A stretch of 64,000 nucleotides of DNA from Herbaspirillum sp. 3R11 (GCF_004563925.1 NZ_SPNJ01000001.1:620001-684000), one strand, 5' to 3'; positions 26,207-35,098 are shown, counted from the stretch's first letter. Numbers and translations: made by a program. The notes: a model not told the origin generated them from the sequence alone.

Positions 26207-26899
26207 ATGCAATTTCTCAAGAGTCTGTCGAGTTTGTCACAGCGCCGGGTGCTGCAACTGCGCAACCTGCTGTTCGTGCTGGCGCTGCTGCCGCTGGTGA
26301 GGCTGGTGGCGTTCGGTTTCCTGGACCGGCTGGGCGCCAATCCGATCGAGTTCATCACGCGCAATACCGGCGACTGGGCTTTGTATTTTCTGTGCATCAC
26401 GCTGGCGGTGACGCCGCTGCGCAAGCTGACCAAGTGGAACTGGCTGGTGCGCTTGCGTCGCATGCTGGGCTTGTATGCGTTCTTCTACGTGGCTTTGCAT
26501 TTCACGATTTTCTTCTGGCTCGATCATTTCTTCGACGTGCAGGAGATGTGGGCCGACATCGTCAAGCGGCCGTTCATCACGATCGGCGTGCTGGCCTTCG
26601 TGCTGCTGATTCCGCTGGCGGTCACCAGCACCAACGCCATGGTGCGCAGGCTCGGCGGCAAGCGTTGGCAATGGCTGCATCGCCTCACCTATGTGATCGT
26701 GCCGCTGGGTGTGCTGCATTTCTGGTGGGTCAAGGCAGGCAAGAATCTGCTGGCGCAACCGATCTTGTTTTCGGTGATTGTGGGATTGCTGTTGTTGACG
26801 CGCGTGCTGTCGGAAAAGAATCGCCAACGGGTGGCGCAATTGTGGTCGCGGCGTAGTGCCCGCAACGCAGGAACTACTTTGATGAAAGAAAGCAAATGA
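26207..26899 (+). CDS. msrQ: Heme-binding membrane subunit MsrQ
   Basis: MsrQ is the inner-membrane b-type cytochrome that passes electrons from the respiratory chain to MsrP. From ATG 26207 (GGAG upstream) it has 230 residues and about six helices, with heme-ligand histidines in FFYVALHFTIFFWLDHF and WLHRLTYVIVPLGVLHFWW and the family region GDWALYFLCITLAVTPLRK. It overlaps msrA by four bases (ATGA), so the two are translationally coupled. Confidence 0.95.
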   Translation: MQFLKSLSSLSQRRVLQLRNLLFVLALLPLVRLVAFGFLDRLGANPIEFITRNTGDWALYFLCITLAVTPLRKLTKWNWLVRLRRMLGLYAFFYVALHFTIFFWLDHFFDVQEMWADIVKRPFITIGVLAFVLLIPLAVTSTNAMVRRLGGKRWQWLHRLTYVIVPLGVLHFWWVKAGKNLLAQPILFSVIVGLLLLTRVLSEKNRQRVAQLWSRRSARNAGTTLMKESK

Positions 26900-27603
26900 T
26901 GAAAAACACTTTGTACAAATACGGTCTGCCGTTCGTGCTTGCAGCTTCGGCGCTGGCGATGCAGGCAACGCCAGCGTTCGCCGCGGAATCAGCATTCAAG
27001 ATTCCGCCGCCGAAAAGTGCATCCGCCAACAATGCAAGCACTGAAACGGTGGTCCTCGCCGGCGGTTGCTTCTGGGGCGTGCAGGCGGTGTTCCAGCACA
27101 CGCTGGGGGTGACTAGTGCAGTGTCGGGCTATGCCGGCGGCGCCAAGGAAACGGCACGCTATGACAGGGTCGGTAGCGGTTCCACCGGCCATGCCGAATC
27201 GGTCAAGGTCACCTTCGATCCGCGCAAGGTTTCCTACGGCAAGATCCTGCAAATCTACTTCTCGGTGGTGCACGATCCGACTCAGCTCAATCGCCAGGGA
27301 CCGGACAGCGGCACACAATATCGCTCGGCCATCTTCTATCAGAGCGATGAGCAGAAGCGCGTTGCCGCCGATTACATCGCCCAGCTGGATGCGGCCAAGG
27401 TCTATCCTGCGCGCATCGTCACGCAGCTGACACCGCTGGCGCCGGCGGCGTTCTATGCGGCCGAGGATTATCACCAGGATTTCGCTACGCTACATCCGAC
27501 GCAAGGCTATATCGCGCGTTTCGATCTGCCCAAGATCGAGAATTTCAAGCAAATGTTCCCCTCCGACTATCGCGCCGCGCCGGTCCTCGTCTCCAGCAAA
27601 TAA
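26896..27603 (+). CDS. msrA: Exported peptide-methionine (S)-S-oxide reductase MsrA
   Basis: MsrA reduces the S epimer of methionine sulfoxide with a catalytic cysteine, here in VVLAGGCFWGVQAVF. The 235-residue product carries an N-terminal signal peptide (hydrophobic stretch FVLAASALAMQATPAFA), so it is predicted to act in the periplasm rather than the cytoplasm. Other family signatures are GYAGG, GSTGHAESV and AEDYHQDF. It overlaps the end of msrQ and so forms one operon with MsrPQ, giving two different methionine sulfoxide repair enzymes in the same compartment. A periplasmic thiol reductant for it is not encoded nearby. Confidence 0.94.
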   Translation: MMKNTLYKYGLPFVLAASALAMQATPAFAAESAFKIPPPKSASANNASTETVVLAGGCFWGVQAVFQHTLGVTSAVSGYAGGAKETARYDRVGSGSTGHAESVKVTFDPRKVSYGKILQIYFSVVHDPTQLNRQGPDSGTQYRSAIFYQSDEQKRVAADYIAQLDAAKVYPARIVTQLTPLAPAAFYAAEDYHQDFATLHPTQGYIARFDLPKIENFKQMFPSDYRAAPVLVSSK

Positions 27604-27639
27604 TTTGTCCGCATGCTTCCTTTCGCGAGAAGGGAAGCA

Positions 27640-27653
27640 TGACAAATTTGTCA
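27640..27653. promoter_or_regulatory. Second CusR/HprR-type box, upstream of the DUF305 gene
   Basis: TGACAAATTTGTCA is identical to the core of the box at 25067-25084; a TTTGTCATC half-site follows at 27658. It lies in the 161-bp gap between msrA and the DUF305 gene, 112 bp from the latter's start codon. A possible -10 (TACACT, 27688) stands at the same distance from the box as in the msrP region. Confidence 0.8.
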
Positions 27654-27764
27654 CTGCTTTGTCATCCGTTTAACCCGCTGCGCCTCCTACACTGAACGTC
27701 AATCCTGTGCACTGCTCATCGCTGTGCGGGGCTCGTCCACGATTAAAAATACAAGGGAGTTTGC

Positions 27765-28220
27765 ATGGAACAAACAAAGCGATTCATTTCGGGCCAACGC
27801 CACCTCGCTGCGGCGATGGCAGTCGCCGGCTCGGTGCTGGCGGCGACGATTTTCCTGTGCGGCAGCAGCAACGCGCTGGCGCAGGACATGCCACATCATC
27901 ATGGCGCCACACATGACATGGCGCCGCCGGCCTTCATCGCCAGCACCGCCAAACCATTTTCAGGATTGATGGAGGATGCCATGGCGGTGATGGAGCACGG
28001 CATGACGCAGGCGCCGATGAACGGCAAGCCGGCGCACGATTTCATCACGATGATGATGCCGCATCACCAGGGCGCGATCGACATGGCGAAGGCGGTTTTG
28101 CTTTATTCCGATGACCCCGAAATCCGCAATCTGGCGCTGGGCATCATCACCGAGCAGCAAAACGAAATCAAGGTCATGCAAGCCTGGCTGCAGCGTCATG
28201 GCGGCGCAGACGGCAAGTAA
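27765..28220 (+). CDS. DUF305 family exported protein
   Basis: The 151-residue protein has a signal peptide (MAVAGSVLAATIFLCGSSNALA) and a histidine/methionine-rich mature N-terminus (DMPHHHGATHDMAPP). The DUF305 core follows: DFITMMMPHHQGAIDMAKA with the conserved HHQ and C-terminal EQQNEIKVMQAWL. DUF305 proteins are four-helix ferritin-like folds often found near copper genes, but no activity is established. It is first in a pair with the beta-propeller gene and has the two-component box in its promoter. Confidence 0.87.
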   Translation: MEQTKRFISGQRHLAAAMAVAGSVLAATIFLCGSSNALAQDMPHHHGATHDMAPPAFIASTAKPFSGLMEDAMAVMEHGMTQAPMNGKPAHDFITMMMPHHQGAIDMAKAVLLYSDDPEIRNLALGIITEQQNEIKVMQAWLQRHGGADGK

Positions 28221-28259
28221 TCTTCAACAATCACAATCCAACTCAGGGACACCACCAAC

Positions 28260-29669
28260 ATGAAAAAATCCACACTGGCGCTGGGCGCCATCGCCGCGCT
28301 TTTCGCGCACGCCGCTTCGGCCCTGCCTTCGGCCGATGATCGCGTCTACACCGCCGACCAGAACAGCAATACCGTCAGCGTCATCAATCCCGCCACCAAT
28401 ACACTGGTCGGTCAGATCCGCCTCGGCAATCCGCGCCCGGACGTGCTATCGCCGCTGTACAAGGGGCAGATCAACGTGCACGGTATGGGCTTTTCGCCCG
28501 ACCACAAGACATTGCTGGTGGTGTCCAACGGTTCCAATTCGGTGACTTTCATCGACACCTCCACCAACAAGGTCAAGGGCACGACCTATGTCGGCCGTTC
28601 GCCGCATGAAGGTTTCTTCAGCGCCGACGGGAAGGAAGTCTGGGTAGTGGTGCGCGGCGAGGATTACATCTCGGTGATCGATCCGGTCAGCTTCAAGGAG
28701 ACCGGCCGCATCCAGACCGGCGTCGGTCCCGGCATGGTGCAGTTCATGCCGGACAACAAGCTGGCGTTTGCGGTGTCGAGCTTCACGCCGCAAGTCGACG
28801 TGATCGACGTGCAGTCGCACAAGGTGGTCAAAAAGATCGATGTCGTCAGTCCGTTCTCGCCGTTCCTGCAATTCACGCCGGACTACAAGGAGGTGTGGAT
28901 GACGCACAAGGACGTCGGCAAGGTCACGCGCATCGATACGCGCACGCAGCAAGTCGTCGGCGTGATCGACACCGGCTTCATCACCAACCACTTGTCGTTT
29001 GCCAAAGTCGGCGGCAAGGTGCTGGCGTACGTGACCATCGGCGGGGAAAACGTCGTCAAGGTCTACACCACCGACAAGGAAGCCAAACTCATCGCCACAA
29101 TTGCCACCGGCGCCTTGCCGCACGGGATCTGGACCTCGGATGACAGCAGCCGCATCTACGTCGGCCTGGAGAACGGCGACGGCGTCGAAGTCATCGACAC
29201 GGCATCGAACAAGGTGATTGCGCATATCGGCGGCGGCCAGGCGCCGCAGGCGCTGGTGTATCTGTCGCATGTTGCCGGTTCGGATGGCGGCGCCGCCAAT
29301 CTCGTGGCGCGCGTGAACAGCGACCCGCTGAATATTCGCCTGCAAGCGGCAGCGGGCGGTCCTGCCGACGCGCGCGGCTTTGTGGTCTCACGCAATCTCG
29401 GCGTGGTCGATGCGCTGGAAGTGTCGTTGTTCAAGCTCAAGCCGCAGACCGCATACAGCGTCTATCTCGATGGTCAGGCAGCGCCGGTGGCGCGGTTTGT
29501 CACCGACGCCAAGGGCATGTCGAACGGCACCGCGATCGGACCGCTGCGTGAGTTGGCGGCGCCGGATGCTGCACCGACTGCGACTGCGACTGCGGCGGCA
29601 CGCATTGTCGTGATGGAAGGCAATGCGACGGCAGACGTTTCCAAAGCGGTGTTGGTGCAGGCGAGGTAA
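28260..29669 (+). CDS. Exported YncE-type beta-propeller protein
   Basis: The 469-residue product has a signal peptide (ALGAIAALFAHAASA) and a run of YVTN/NHL-like blades (VYTADQNSNTVSVINPATNT; LVVSNGSNSVTFIDTSTNKV; VWVVVRGEDYISVIDP; IYVGLENGDGVEVIDTASN). After about residue 340 the propeller ends and a smaller domain follows (SVYLDGQAAPVARFVTDAKG). YncE of E. coli is a periplasmic DNA-binding propeller of unclear role; function here is equally unclear. It starts 39 bp after the DUF305 gene and is probably co-transcribed. Its end is four bases from the convergent EAL gene. Confidence 0.85.
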   Translation: MKKSTLALGAIAALFAHAASALPSADDRVYTADQNSNTVSVINPATNTLVGQIRLGNPRPDVLSPLYKGQINVHGMGFSPDHKTLLVVSNGSNSVTFIDTSTNKVKGTTYVGRSPHEGFFSADGKEVWVVVRGEDYISVIDPVSFKETGRIQTGVGPGMVQFMPDNKLAFAVSSFTPQVDVIDVQSHKVVKKIDVVSPFSPFLQFTPDYKEVWMTHKDVGKVTRIDTRTQQVVGVIDTGFITNHLSFAKVGGKVLAYVTIGGENVVKVYTTDKEAKLIATIATGALPHGIWTSDDSSRIYVGLENGDGVEVIDTASNKVIAHIGGGQAPQALVYLSHVAGSDGGAANLVARVNSDPLNIRLQAAAGGPADARGFVVSRNLGVVDALEVSLFKLKPQTAYSVYLDGQAAPVARFVTDAKGMSNGTAIGPLRELAAPDAAPTATATAAARIVVMEGNATADVSKAVLVQAR

Positions 29670-29673
29670 GAGC

Positions 29674-32331
29674 CTAATCCTGCGTGACCGGTGCAGCAGG
29701 GAACAGATAGCGTCGTTGCATGAGCGGCGGGATGTCGGCGGCGGGGACGGGGTGCGAGATGTAGTAGCCCTGGACCTCGTCGCAGCCCAGCGATTGCAAC
29801 AAGCGCAGTTGCGCTTCGGTCTCCACGCCTTCTGCGACCACCGTCATGCGCAGGGCATGGGCCATCGACACCATGGCGTTGAAGAGTACTTCGCTCTCGG
29901 CGCGCACGCCGAGTTCGGCGGTGAAGGCCTTGTCCACTTTCAGCACGTCGAGATCGAGGCGCTGCAATTGCGACAGCGATGAATAGCCAGTGCCGAAATC
30001 GTCGACCAGCAACTTGATGCCGAGCTGGCGGAACGAGGCCAGTTCTTCTGCCACCTCAAGGGCGTCGGCCATCATGCAGGACTCGGTCAGTTCGAGCTCC
30101 AGCTGGGCTGGATCAATCGCGTGTTCGGCCAGCGCGGTGGCGATGATGTCGTTGAGATTGCCCTGGTTGAGCTGACGCGAGGAGACGTTGACCGACATCG
30201 GCAACAGCGGTAATCCGGCGATACGCCATTGCGCCAGTTGCGCGCAGGCCTTGCGGATGATCAGTTCGCCCAGCTCCAGGATCAGGCCGGTTTCTTCCGC
30301 CACCGGGATGAACTCGAGCGGCGACACGATGCCGCGCACCGGATGTCGCCAGCGCGCCAGCGCTTCCATGCTGCAGAACTCGCCGGTCAAGGTGTTTACG
30401 CGCGGCTGGAAGTACAGCACGAATTCATCGCGCTCAATCGCCAGGCGCAGAGCGTTTTCGTTTTCTATCTTGATTTGGAGCCGCTCGGATAATTGCGGTT
30501 GGTAGAAACGGAAGCGTTTTTTACCTTCCGATTTCGCGGCATGCATGGCGGTGTCGGCGTGCTTGAGCAGGGTATCGACGCTGCTGCCGTCGCGCGGAAA
30601 AATGCTGATGCCGATCGACAGGTTGATCTGCAGGATGTTCTGGTTGGACAACATCAGAGGTCGTGAAAACGCCAACAGGATGCTATCTGCAAGTTGTGCC
30701 GCTTCATCGATGCTGCCGCCCTGATGGATCACCGTGAACGAGTCGCCGCTGAAGCGCACCACTTCATGCGGCGCGGGAACCAGCTCGCGCAATCGCTGCG
30801 TCACCGCTTGCAGCAGCAAGTCGCCGCTGGAGTGGCCGAGCGTGTCGTTGATGTTCTTGAAGTCATCGAGGTCGACGAACAGCACGGCGAAAGCACGGCC
30901 GTCGCCGGCGGCGTCGTGCAGCAGGCGGTTCAGATAACGGATTACCCAGTGACGGTTGGGCAGACCGGTCAGTTCGTCGGTGTTGATCTGGTCCAGCAAG
31001 GCCAGTTCATGGGCCTTGCTTTCGCTGATGTCGCGCACCGTGATGGCCAGTCCGAAGCGCGTGCGCACCATGCGCCGATGCAGCCACGACGCACCGAGCG
31101 GGCTTTCGGGCGGGGTCTCGAATTCATCTTCGTATTCGCCGGTTTCCATGGCGCGGCGGAAGGTGCGCATCAGCGTCGCGAAATATTCCTGCGAATAAAA
31201 CCGCGACATGTGGCTGCCGATCAGTTCGGACTTGTTGATGCCGAAAATGGCGGCGCCGCGTTCATTGCAGTCGAGCACCTGGAAGTCGGTGATCTCGCCA
31301 TCCTTGCCGCGCAACGCCAGCCACATGTAGAAGCCGTCGGCGCCGCCTTCGGTGACGATGCCGTAGGCTTCACGCGCCTTCTCGGTCTCATGCTTGCGGA
31401 TCGCCAGGCGCATCGAAAACAGCATGCCAACCAGCGCGCAGATCGCAAGGAAAACCGAGCAGGCGCTGGCGATGAACATGTAATCGGCGGCTCGTTCGCG
31501 GAAGGCGGCGTAGACGTCGCGGGTGGATACACCGACCGCCGCCACCAGCGGATAACCGCGCACCGTATGCCATGCCACGATGCGCTCTTCGCCGTCGCCG
31601 AAAGTCGAGCCGGGCATGACCATGGCGGCGTTGGCGCCGACCAGCGGCGGCCGCGACTTGAACACGGTCTCCTGCGTTTGCAGCGCGTCCATCGTACGCG
31701 ACAACAGCGGCGTGCCGTCCGGTTGGAACAGCGCGATGAAGTCCTTCTTGCCGAGCGCCGATTCGTCTTGCGACGGCGCCAGGAACGCCGGTTCCACCGC
31801 GACCATGACGATGCCGTTGAAGTTGCCGTCGGCATCGTTGAGGCGACGCGAGAAGCGGATCAGCATGCGCTGCGAGCGCACGCCTATCGCCGGATTACTG
31901 ATCAGCAATCCGCTATGCGCATGGCTCTTGTGGGTGAGGAAGTAATCGCGATTGGCGATGCTGGCCAGTTTCTGCAGCGACAGCGAACTGGTCATCAGTG
32001 TGCCGTCGCGATCCGAGATGGTGACGTACAGCAGCGAGGAGGTGGGGTAAAGGCCTTGCCGCTGCTGGTCTTCCACGCTCAGGTGGCCGTCGGTGTAAGT
32101 CCAGTAGTACTTCAGGTGCAGAGTGATCTGGTCGACCTGGCTGACGGCGCGCGCCAGTTGTTCGGCATATGACTTGGATTGGACGCTGGCGTCCTGCAGC
32201 GCGTTTTTGCCGATTTCCGCTTCGCGGTCGTTGAGGCGCGCCAGCAGCAGTGACCACATGACGATTGCCAGGATGAGGCACCCAATGGGCCAGGCCAGAA
32301 TGCTGAGGACTTTGGGGAGGCGCTTCTTCAC
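29674..32331 (-). CDS. Cache-PAS-GGDEF-EAL protein, probable c-di-GMP phosphodiesterase
   Basis: The 885-residue membrane protein starts at a GTG and has helix 1 (about 9-31), a periplasmic PDC/Cache sensor (YYWTYTDGHLSVEDQQ; SNPAIGVRSQRMLIRFSRRL), helix 2 (SACSVFLAICALVGMLF), a PAS domain (FQVLDCNERGAAIFGINKSE), GGDEF and EAL. The GGDEF signature is degenerate (RFSGDSFTV), so cyclase activity is unlikely, while the EAL domain keeps SMEALARW, NVSSRQL, ELTESC and DDFGTGYSSLSQL needed for c-di-GMP hydrolysis. It may therefore oppose WspR. It stands alone, convergent with the propeller gene. Confidence 0.92.
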   Translation of the reverse strand: MKKRLPKVLSILAWPIGCLILAIVMWSLLLARLNDREAEIGKNALQDASVQSKSYAEQLARAVSQVDQITLHLKYYWTYTDGHLSVEDQQRQGLYPTSSLLYVTISDRDGTLMTSSLSLQKLASIANRDYFLTHKSHAHSGLLISNPAIGVRSQRMLIRFSRRLNDADGNFNGIVMVAVEPAFLAPSQDESALGKKDFIALFQPDGTPLLSRTMDALQTQETVFKSRPPLVGANAAMVMPGSTFGDGEERIVAWHTVRGYPLVAAVGVSTRDVYAAFRERAADYMFIASACSVFLAICALVGMLFSMRLAIRKHETEKAREAYGIVTEGGADGFYMWLALRGKDGEITDFQVLDCNERGAAIFGINKSELIGSHMSRFYSQEYFATLMRTFRRAMETGEYEDEFETPPESPLGASWLHRRMVRTRFGLAITVRDISESKAHELALLDQINTDELTGLPNRHWVIRYLNRLLHDAAGDGRAFAVLFVDLDDFKNINDTLGHSSGDLLLQAVTQRLRELVPAPHEVVRFSGDSFTVIHQGGSIDEAAQLADSILLAFSRPLMLSNQNILQINLSIGISIFPRDGSSVDTLLKHADTAMHAAKSEGKKRFRFYQPQLSERLQIKIENENALRLAIERDEFVLYFQPRVNTLTGEFCSMEALARWRHPVRGIVSPLEFIPVAEETGLILELGELIIRKACAQLAQWRIAGLPLLPMSVNVSSRQLNQGNLNDIIATALAEHAIDPAQLELELTESCMMADALEVAEELASFRQLGIKLLVDDFGTGYSSLSQLQRLDLDVLKVDKAFTAELGVRAESEVLFNAMVSMAHALRMTVVAEGVETEAQLRLLQSLGCDEVQGYYISHPVPAADIPPLMQRRYLFPAAPVTQD

Positions 32332-32703
32332 TGTCGTTGGCTTATAAAAAATTTCAAGGTGTCATGAGCGAGTCGGTGGCGATACGGCGATACGTAATGT
32401 GATCGGCGATGCTGGCGCTTTCTTTAGGTCCCTTTTTGTTATTTTTTGTTCAAGCAGTTGTTTGTGAAAATGAAGCGGACTTGCCAAAATTAATTCTATT
32501 TTTGCAAATGATTATATAGAAACGTTGGCTTGTTCATACGATCCGGGCATGTCTTTGAACAGACTTTTTTCAAGTAGTTGCGTGGAGGTCTTGTCCGCCA
32601 TGTGGGCAGCCGGCGAGGCGGAGGCCGACGCGCGCTGTGCAATATGGATACTCGGGCTTGAAGCTGTGTCAGGGCGCCAGGGAGGCGGCCCGAAATCATG
32701 GGA
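32332..32703. other. Intergenic stretch without recognisable genes
   Basis: No ORF with family features is seen on either strand. The stretch contains the upstream region of the EAL protein (AT-rich between about 32430 and 32520) and a duplicated GATACGGCGATACG. An 84-codon reverse frame that overlaps the next gene has arginine/proline-rich sequence typical of an out-of-frame read and is not accepted. Confidence 0.6.
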
Positions 32704-33123
32704 TCAGGGTGCCGGTAATTTGCGTTTGCAGTTCCAGATACGCACGCCAAGCGCGCACCAGACCAGGAAAATGACCATGTTGGCAGGCACCCAGACCAAC
32801 TGCAGCCAGATGTAGTAACGCATGGCTTCGTTCCAATGGCCGGGATTCTGCAAATCGGTCATTTCCATCCACGGTGCGGTACTGAGGGAAACGTATTGCG
32901 TCCATCCGAGTATGACGGCCATCGGAATCAGCAGGAAGCTCCAGAATGATATGGTGCGATGCACGCGTACGTCTGCGTAGGCGGATTGAGACATCGCATC
33001 GTGCTGCCGGTTGTATGTCGTGTCATGTCCTGAACATTGCATGGCGTTCATACCGCCTTGTTCGTGACAGTGGTTGTGTTGACTGCGCGCGTTATTTTCT
33101 GCATTTGCCACATCGTTCTGCAT
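32704..33123 (-). CDS. Small membrane protein of unknown function, His-rich N-terminus
   Basis: The frame encodes up to 139 residues. The first 50 are polar with many His, Asn and Cys (SQHNHCHEQGG; QCSGHDTTYNRQHD), followed by two predicted transmembrane helices (FWSFLLIPMAVILGWTQYVS and LQLVWVPANMVIFLVWCALG) joined by a short acidic loop and ending in a basic tail. Starts at 33123, 33051 or 32994 are all possible; the first is given. I do not recognise the family. The His/Cys-rich head could bind metal, which is speculation. Confidence 0.6.
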   Translation of the reverse strand: MQNDVANAENNARSQHNHCHEQGGMNAMQCSGHDTTYNRQHDAMSQSAYADVRVHRTISFWSFLLIPMAVILGWTQYVSLSTAPWMEMTDLQNPGHWNEAMRYYIWLQLVWVPANMVIFLVWCALGVRIWNCKRKLPAP

Positions 33124-33561
33124 AGTGCCCCCGCATCTGCAAACTGACTTGATTGAATTTATTTGGTTTCTTATTTCATTCCCGGCATGGCGCCGATGTC
33201 TTCATTCGGACAGGCGCAGCAGGAGATGCGTACGATCGCGCCGCCGTTCGGGCGAGCGCTGCGGGAGAAGATCAGGAGCAAGCCGGGAAATGGAAAGTCG
33301 GACCTGCGGCCATGGCGTCATTGCGCAGGCAAGCGGTCGTGTCTCTGGCTGACCGGAGGCCGCCAAATTGTGACGAGGCATTTACGGTTCTCGCTGAGGT
33401 TGAGCGCATCCCTGACCAGGGTCGGGATGCATTGTTGTGCAATAGGAAAAGCAAGACGATACGTTTCGTCTCTAATTCTAGGTGCAAAATTCCTAGGGCG
33501 CAACAAATCTTACGAGAATGTTGTTAAATTGACTTGATGCTAATTCTGAATTAATTCGGAA
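33124..33561. other. Intergenic stretch without recognisable genes
   Basis: Three overlapping forward frames exist but none shows family features or a ribosome-binding site. A bulged hairpin (GCATCCC(T)GACC-AG-GGTCGGGATGC) lies at 33406-33430. The right end holds three AATTAATTC repeats with an 11-bp period that run into the 3' end of the TetR gene. Confidence 0.55.
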
Positions 33562-33579
33562 TTAATTCGAAATTAATTC
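33548..33579. repeat. Short AT-rich tandem palindromes at TetR gene 3' end
   Basis: GAATTAATTC occurs at 33548-33557 and 33559-33568, followed by AATTAATTC at 33571-33579, spaced about one helical turn. Each unit is itself palindromic. The array encodes the last residues (ELISN) and stop codon of the TetR gene. Confidence 0.6.
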
Positions 33580-34170
33580 AATTTTTGTTTTGGCGGGGGT
33601 GATGCCGTCGAGCACCAGTGCGACGTGCAGGTCGATATGGCGTTCGTCGATGCCGGCATGGCGCATGAGCATGCGCTGGATGATCGGACCGTACAGCAGG
33701 TCGAAAATGACGTCGAAGTCGAGGTCGGGCTTGAATTCACCGTTCTCAATGCCGCGCAACAGGACTTGCTTGGCGGCGTTGCGGCGCGGATCGAGGAAAT
33801 TGTCGTTGAACAGGCGCATGGTCTCGGCGTCGAATTGCGACAGGCCGATCATTTCGCACACTACACGGCCGGTCTTGCCGCGATACAGCTTGGCCAGCTT
33901 GCGGATTTGATTTTCGATGTCGTGGCGGGCCGATTCGGTTTCCGGGAAGGCGACAGTCGGACCGACTTCACGCAGCAATGCTTCCATGGCCAGCGAACTC
34001 TTGTTCGGCCACCAGCGATAGATCGTTGCTTTACCTACACCTGCGCGCGCAGCCACGCCTTCAAGCGAGAGCTTGTCGAAGCCAATCTCGTCCAGCAGGA
34101 CGCATGTGGCGTCCAGGATGGCATCGTGTGTGGCCGGGTTGCGGCGCCTGCCTGTGGCGGGGTCAGGCAT
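33562..34170 (-). CDS. TetR/AcrR family transcriptional regulator
   Basis: From ATG 34170 the product has 202 residues: MPDPATGRRRNPATHDAI, then the TetR helix-turn-helix (LSLEGVAARAGVGKATIYRW) and a C-terminal ligand domain (FDVIFDLLYGPIIQRMLMRH), of the TetR C-terminal type seen in efflux and fatty acid regulators. The frame extends 40 codons upstream without homology. No divergent target gene is adjacent; the Pr6Pr membrane protein gene lies upstream on the same strand. Ligand unknown. Confidence 0.88.
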   Translation of the reverse strand: MPDPATGRRRNPATHDAILDATCVLLDEIGFDKLSLEGVAARAGVGKATIYRWWPNKSSLAMEALLREVGPTVAFPETESARHDIENQIRKLAKLYRGKTGRVVCEMIGLSQFDAETMRLFNDNFLDPRRNAAKQVLLRGIENGEFKPDLDFDVIFDLLYGPIIQRMLMRHAGIDERHIDLHVALVLDGITPAKTKIELISN

Positions 34171-34317
34171 GTAGGTGAGAGAAATGATCGTGCTCCAGTG
34201 ATGGGGAATACAGTCTGTCCACAGCCTATATCGGTCATCTGCGTGACAACTTGAGAAAGAAACCTCCATCGCCGCGATTTTCGACAACATTTTTTACCGT
34301 CAGCTCTGTGATACGCT

Positions 34318-35019
34318 TCAACGACGCAGCAGCAGATTTTTGCCGGCGTTGTTGATGACCAGCAACAGACCCATCAGGACCAGGAAGCCGGCGAACAGTC
34401 CGGTGGCGTTGAGCAGCACGTGCGGATAGCCGAGGTCGCGCACGTTGATGAAGGGATAGGGATAGAAGCCGGAACTGCCGCCGCGCCACAATGTGATGCT
34501 CAGGTAGCCGAGTGGATAGACCAGCCACAGAAGGCATTTCTTCAGGCTGGGCTGGAAGCGCGGGACGAAGAAGATCCAGTACACCAGCGCCAGCAGCGGC
34601 GTCACTGTATGCAGGCTTTCGTTGACCAGCGCGCGGAAACCGGTCGGCTGCCACAACTGGCGCAGCAGGAGATTGTAGGCAATCCCGACGAAGATCATGT
34701 ACGCCACCACTGCCGTAATGACCTGCGGTTTGCGGAAGAAGCGGCTGACCGGATTTGCCCCGGGCAGGGCGAGTGCGGAAAAACTCACGGCGCTCAGCAG
34801 GATGGTCAGGTTGGTGAGATAACTCGTCAAGCGTTCGACGCCGTCCATGACCGTCATGCCGCGGTCGAGCAGGCGGTCGATGGTGATGTCGGTCTGGGCG
34901 CTCAGCGCGAACCAGCTGATCACGGCGATCAGCAGGGCGAGCATGCAGGAGAGGGTGATCAGTTGCCGGTCGGGGAAGATCTCGGCAGACAGGGTGGGTT
35001 CGTTGTTTGGCGTGGACAT
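34318..35019 (-). CDS. Pr6Pr family integral membrane protein
   Basis: The 233-residue protein has six predicted transmembrane helices and the family features (LTSYLTNLTILLSAVSFSAL; LLRQLWQPTGFRALVNESLH; WRGGSSGFYPYPFINV). Pr6Pr proteins are named for six spans with conserved prolines; their function is unknown, though distant relatives include androgen-induced AIG1/FAR-17a hydrolases. No operon partner is obvious; the TetR gene follows 147 bp downstream on the same strand. Confidence 0.87.
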   Translation of the reverse strand: MSTPNNEPTLSAEIFPDRQLITLSCMLALLIAVISWFALSAQTDITIDRLLDRGMTVMDGVERLTSYLTNLTILLSAVSFSALALPGANPVSRFFRKPQVITAVVAYMIFVGIAYNLLLRQLWQPTGFRALVNESLHTVTPLLALVYWIFFVPRFQPSLKKCLLWLVYPLGYLSITLWRGGSSGFYPYPFINVRDLGYPHVLLNATGLFAGFLVLMGLLLVINNAGKNLLLRR

Positions 35020-35098
35020 CGGCGGTTCGTCGGGGCTGGCATTGATAAGGAGACCTTCAATCCAGTGACGGCAATACCGCAGCGACCAACGCAGACGC

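Noticed and set aside
33163..33537. Forward frame of 124 codons in the gap before the TetR gene
   Set aside because: Three overlapping frames of similar length exist, none with a ribosome-binding site, family pattern or sensible composition.
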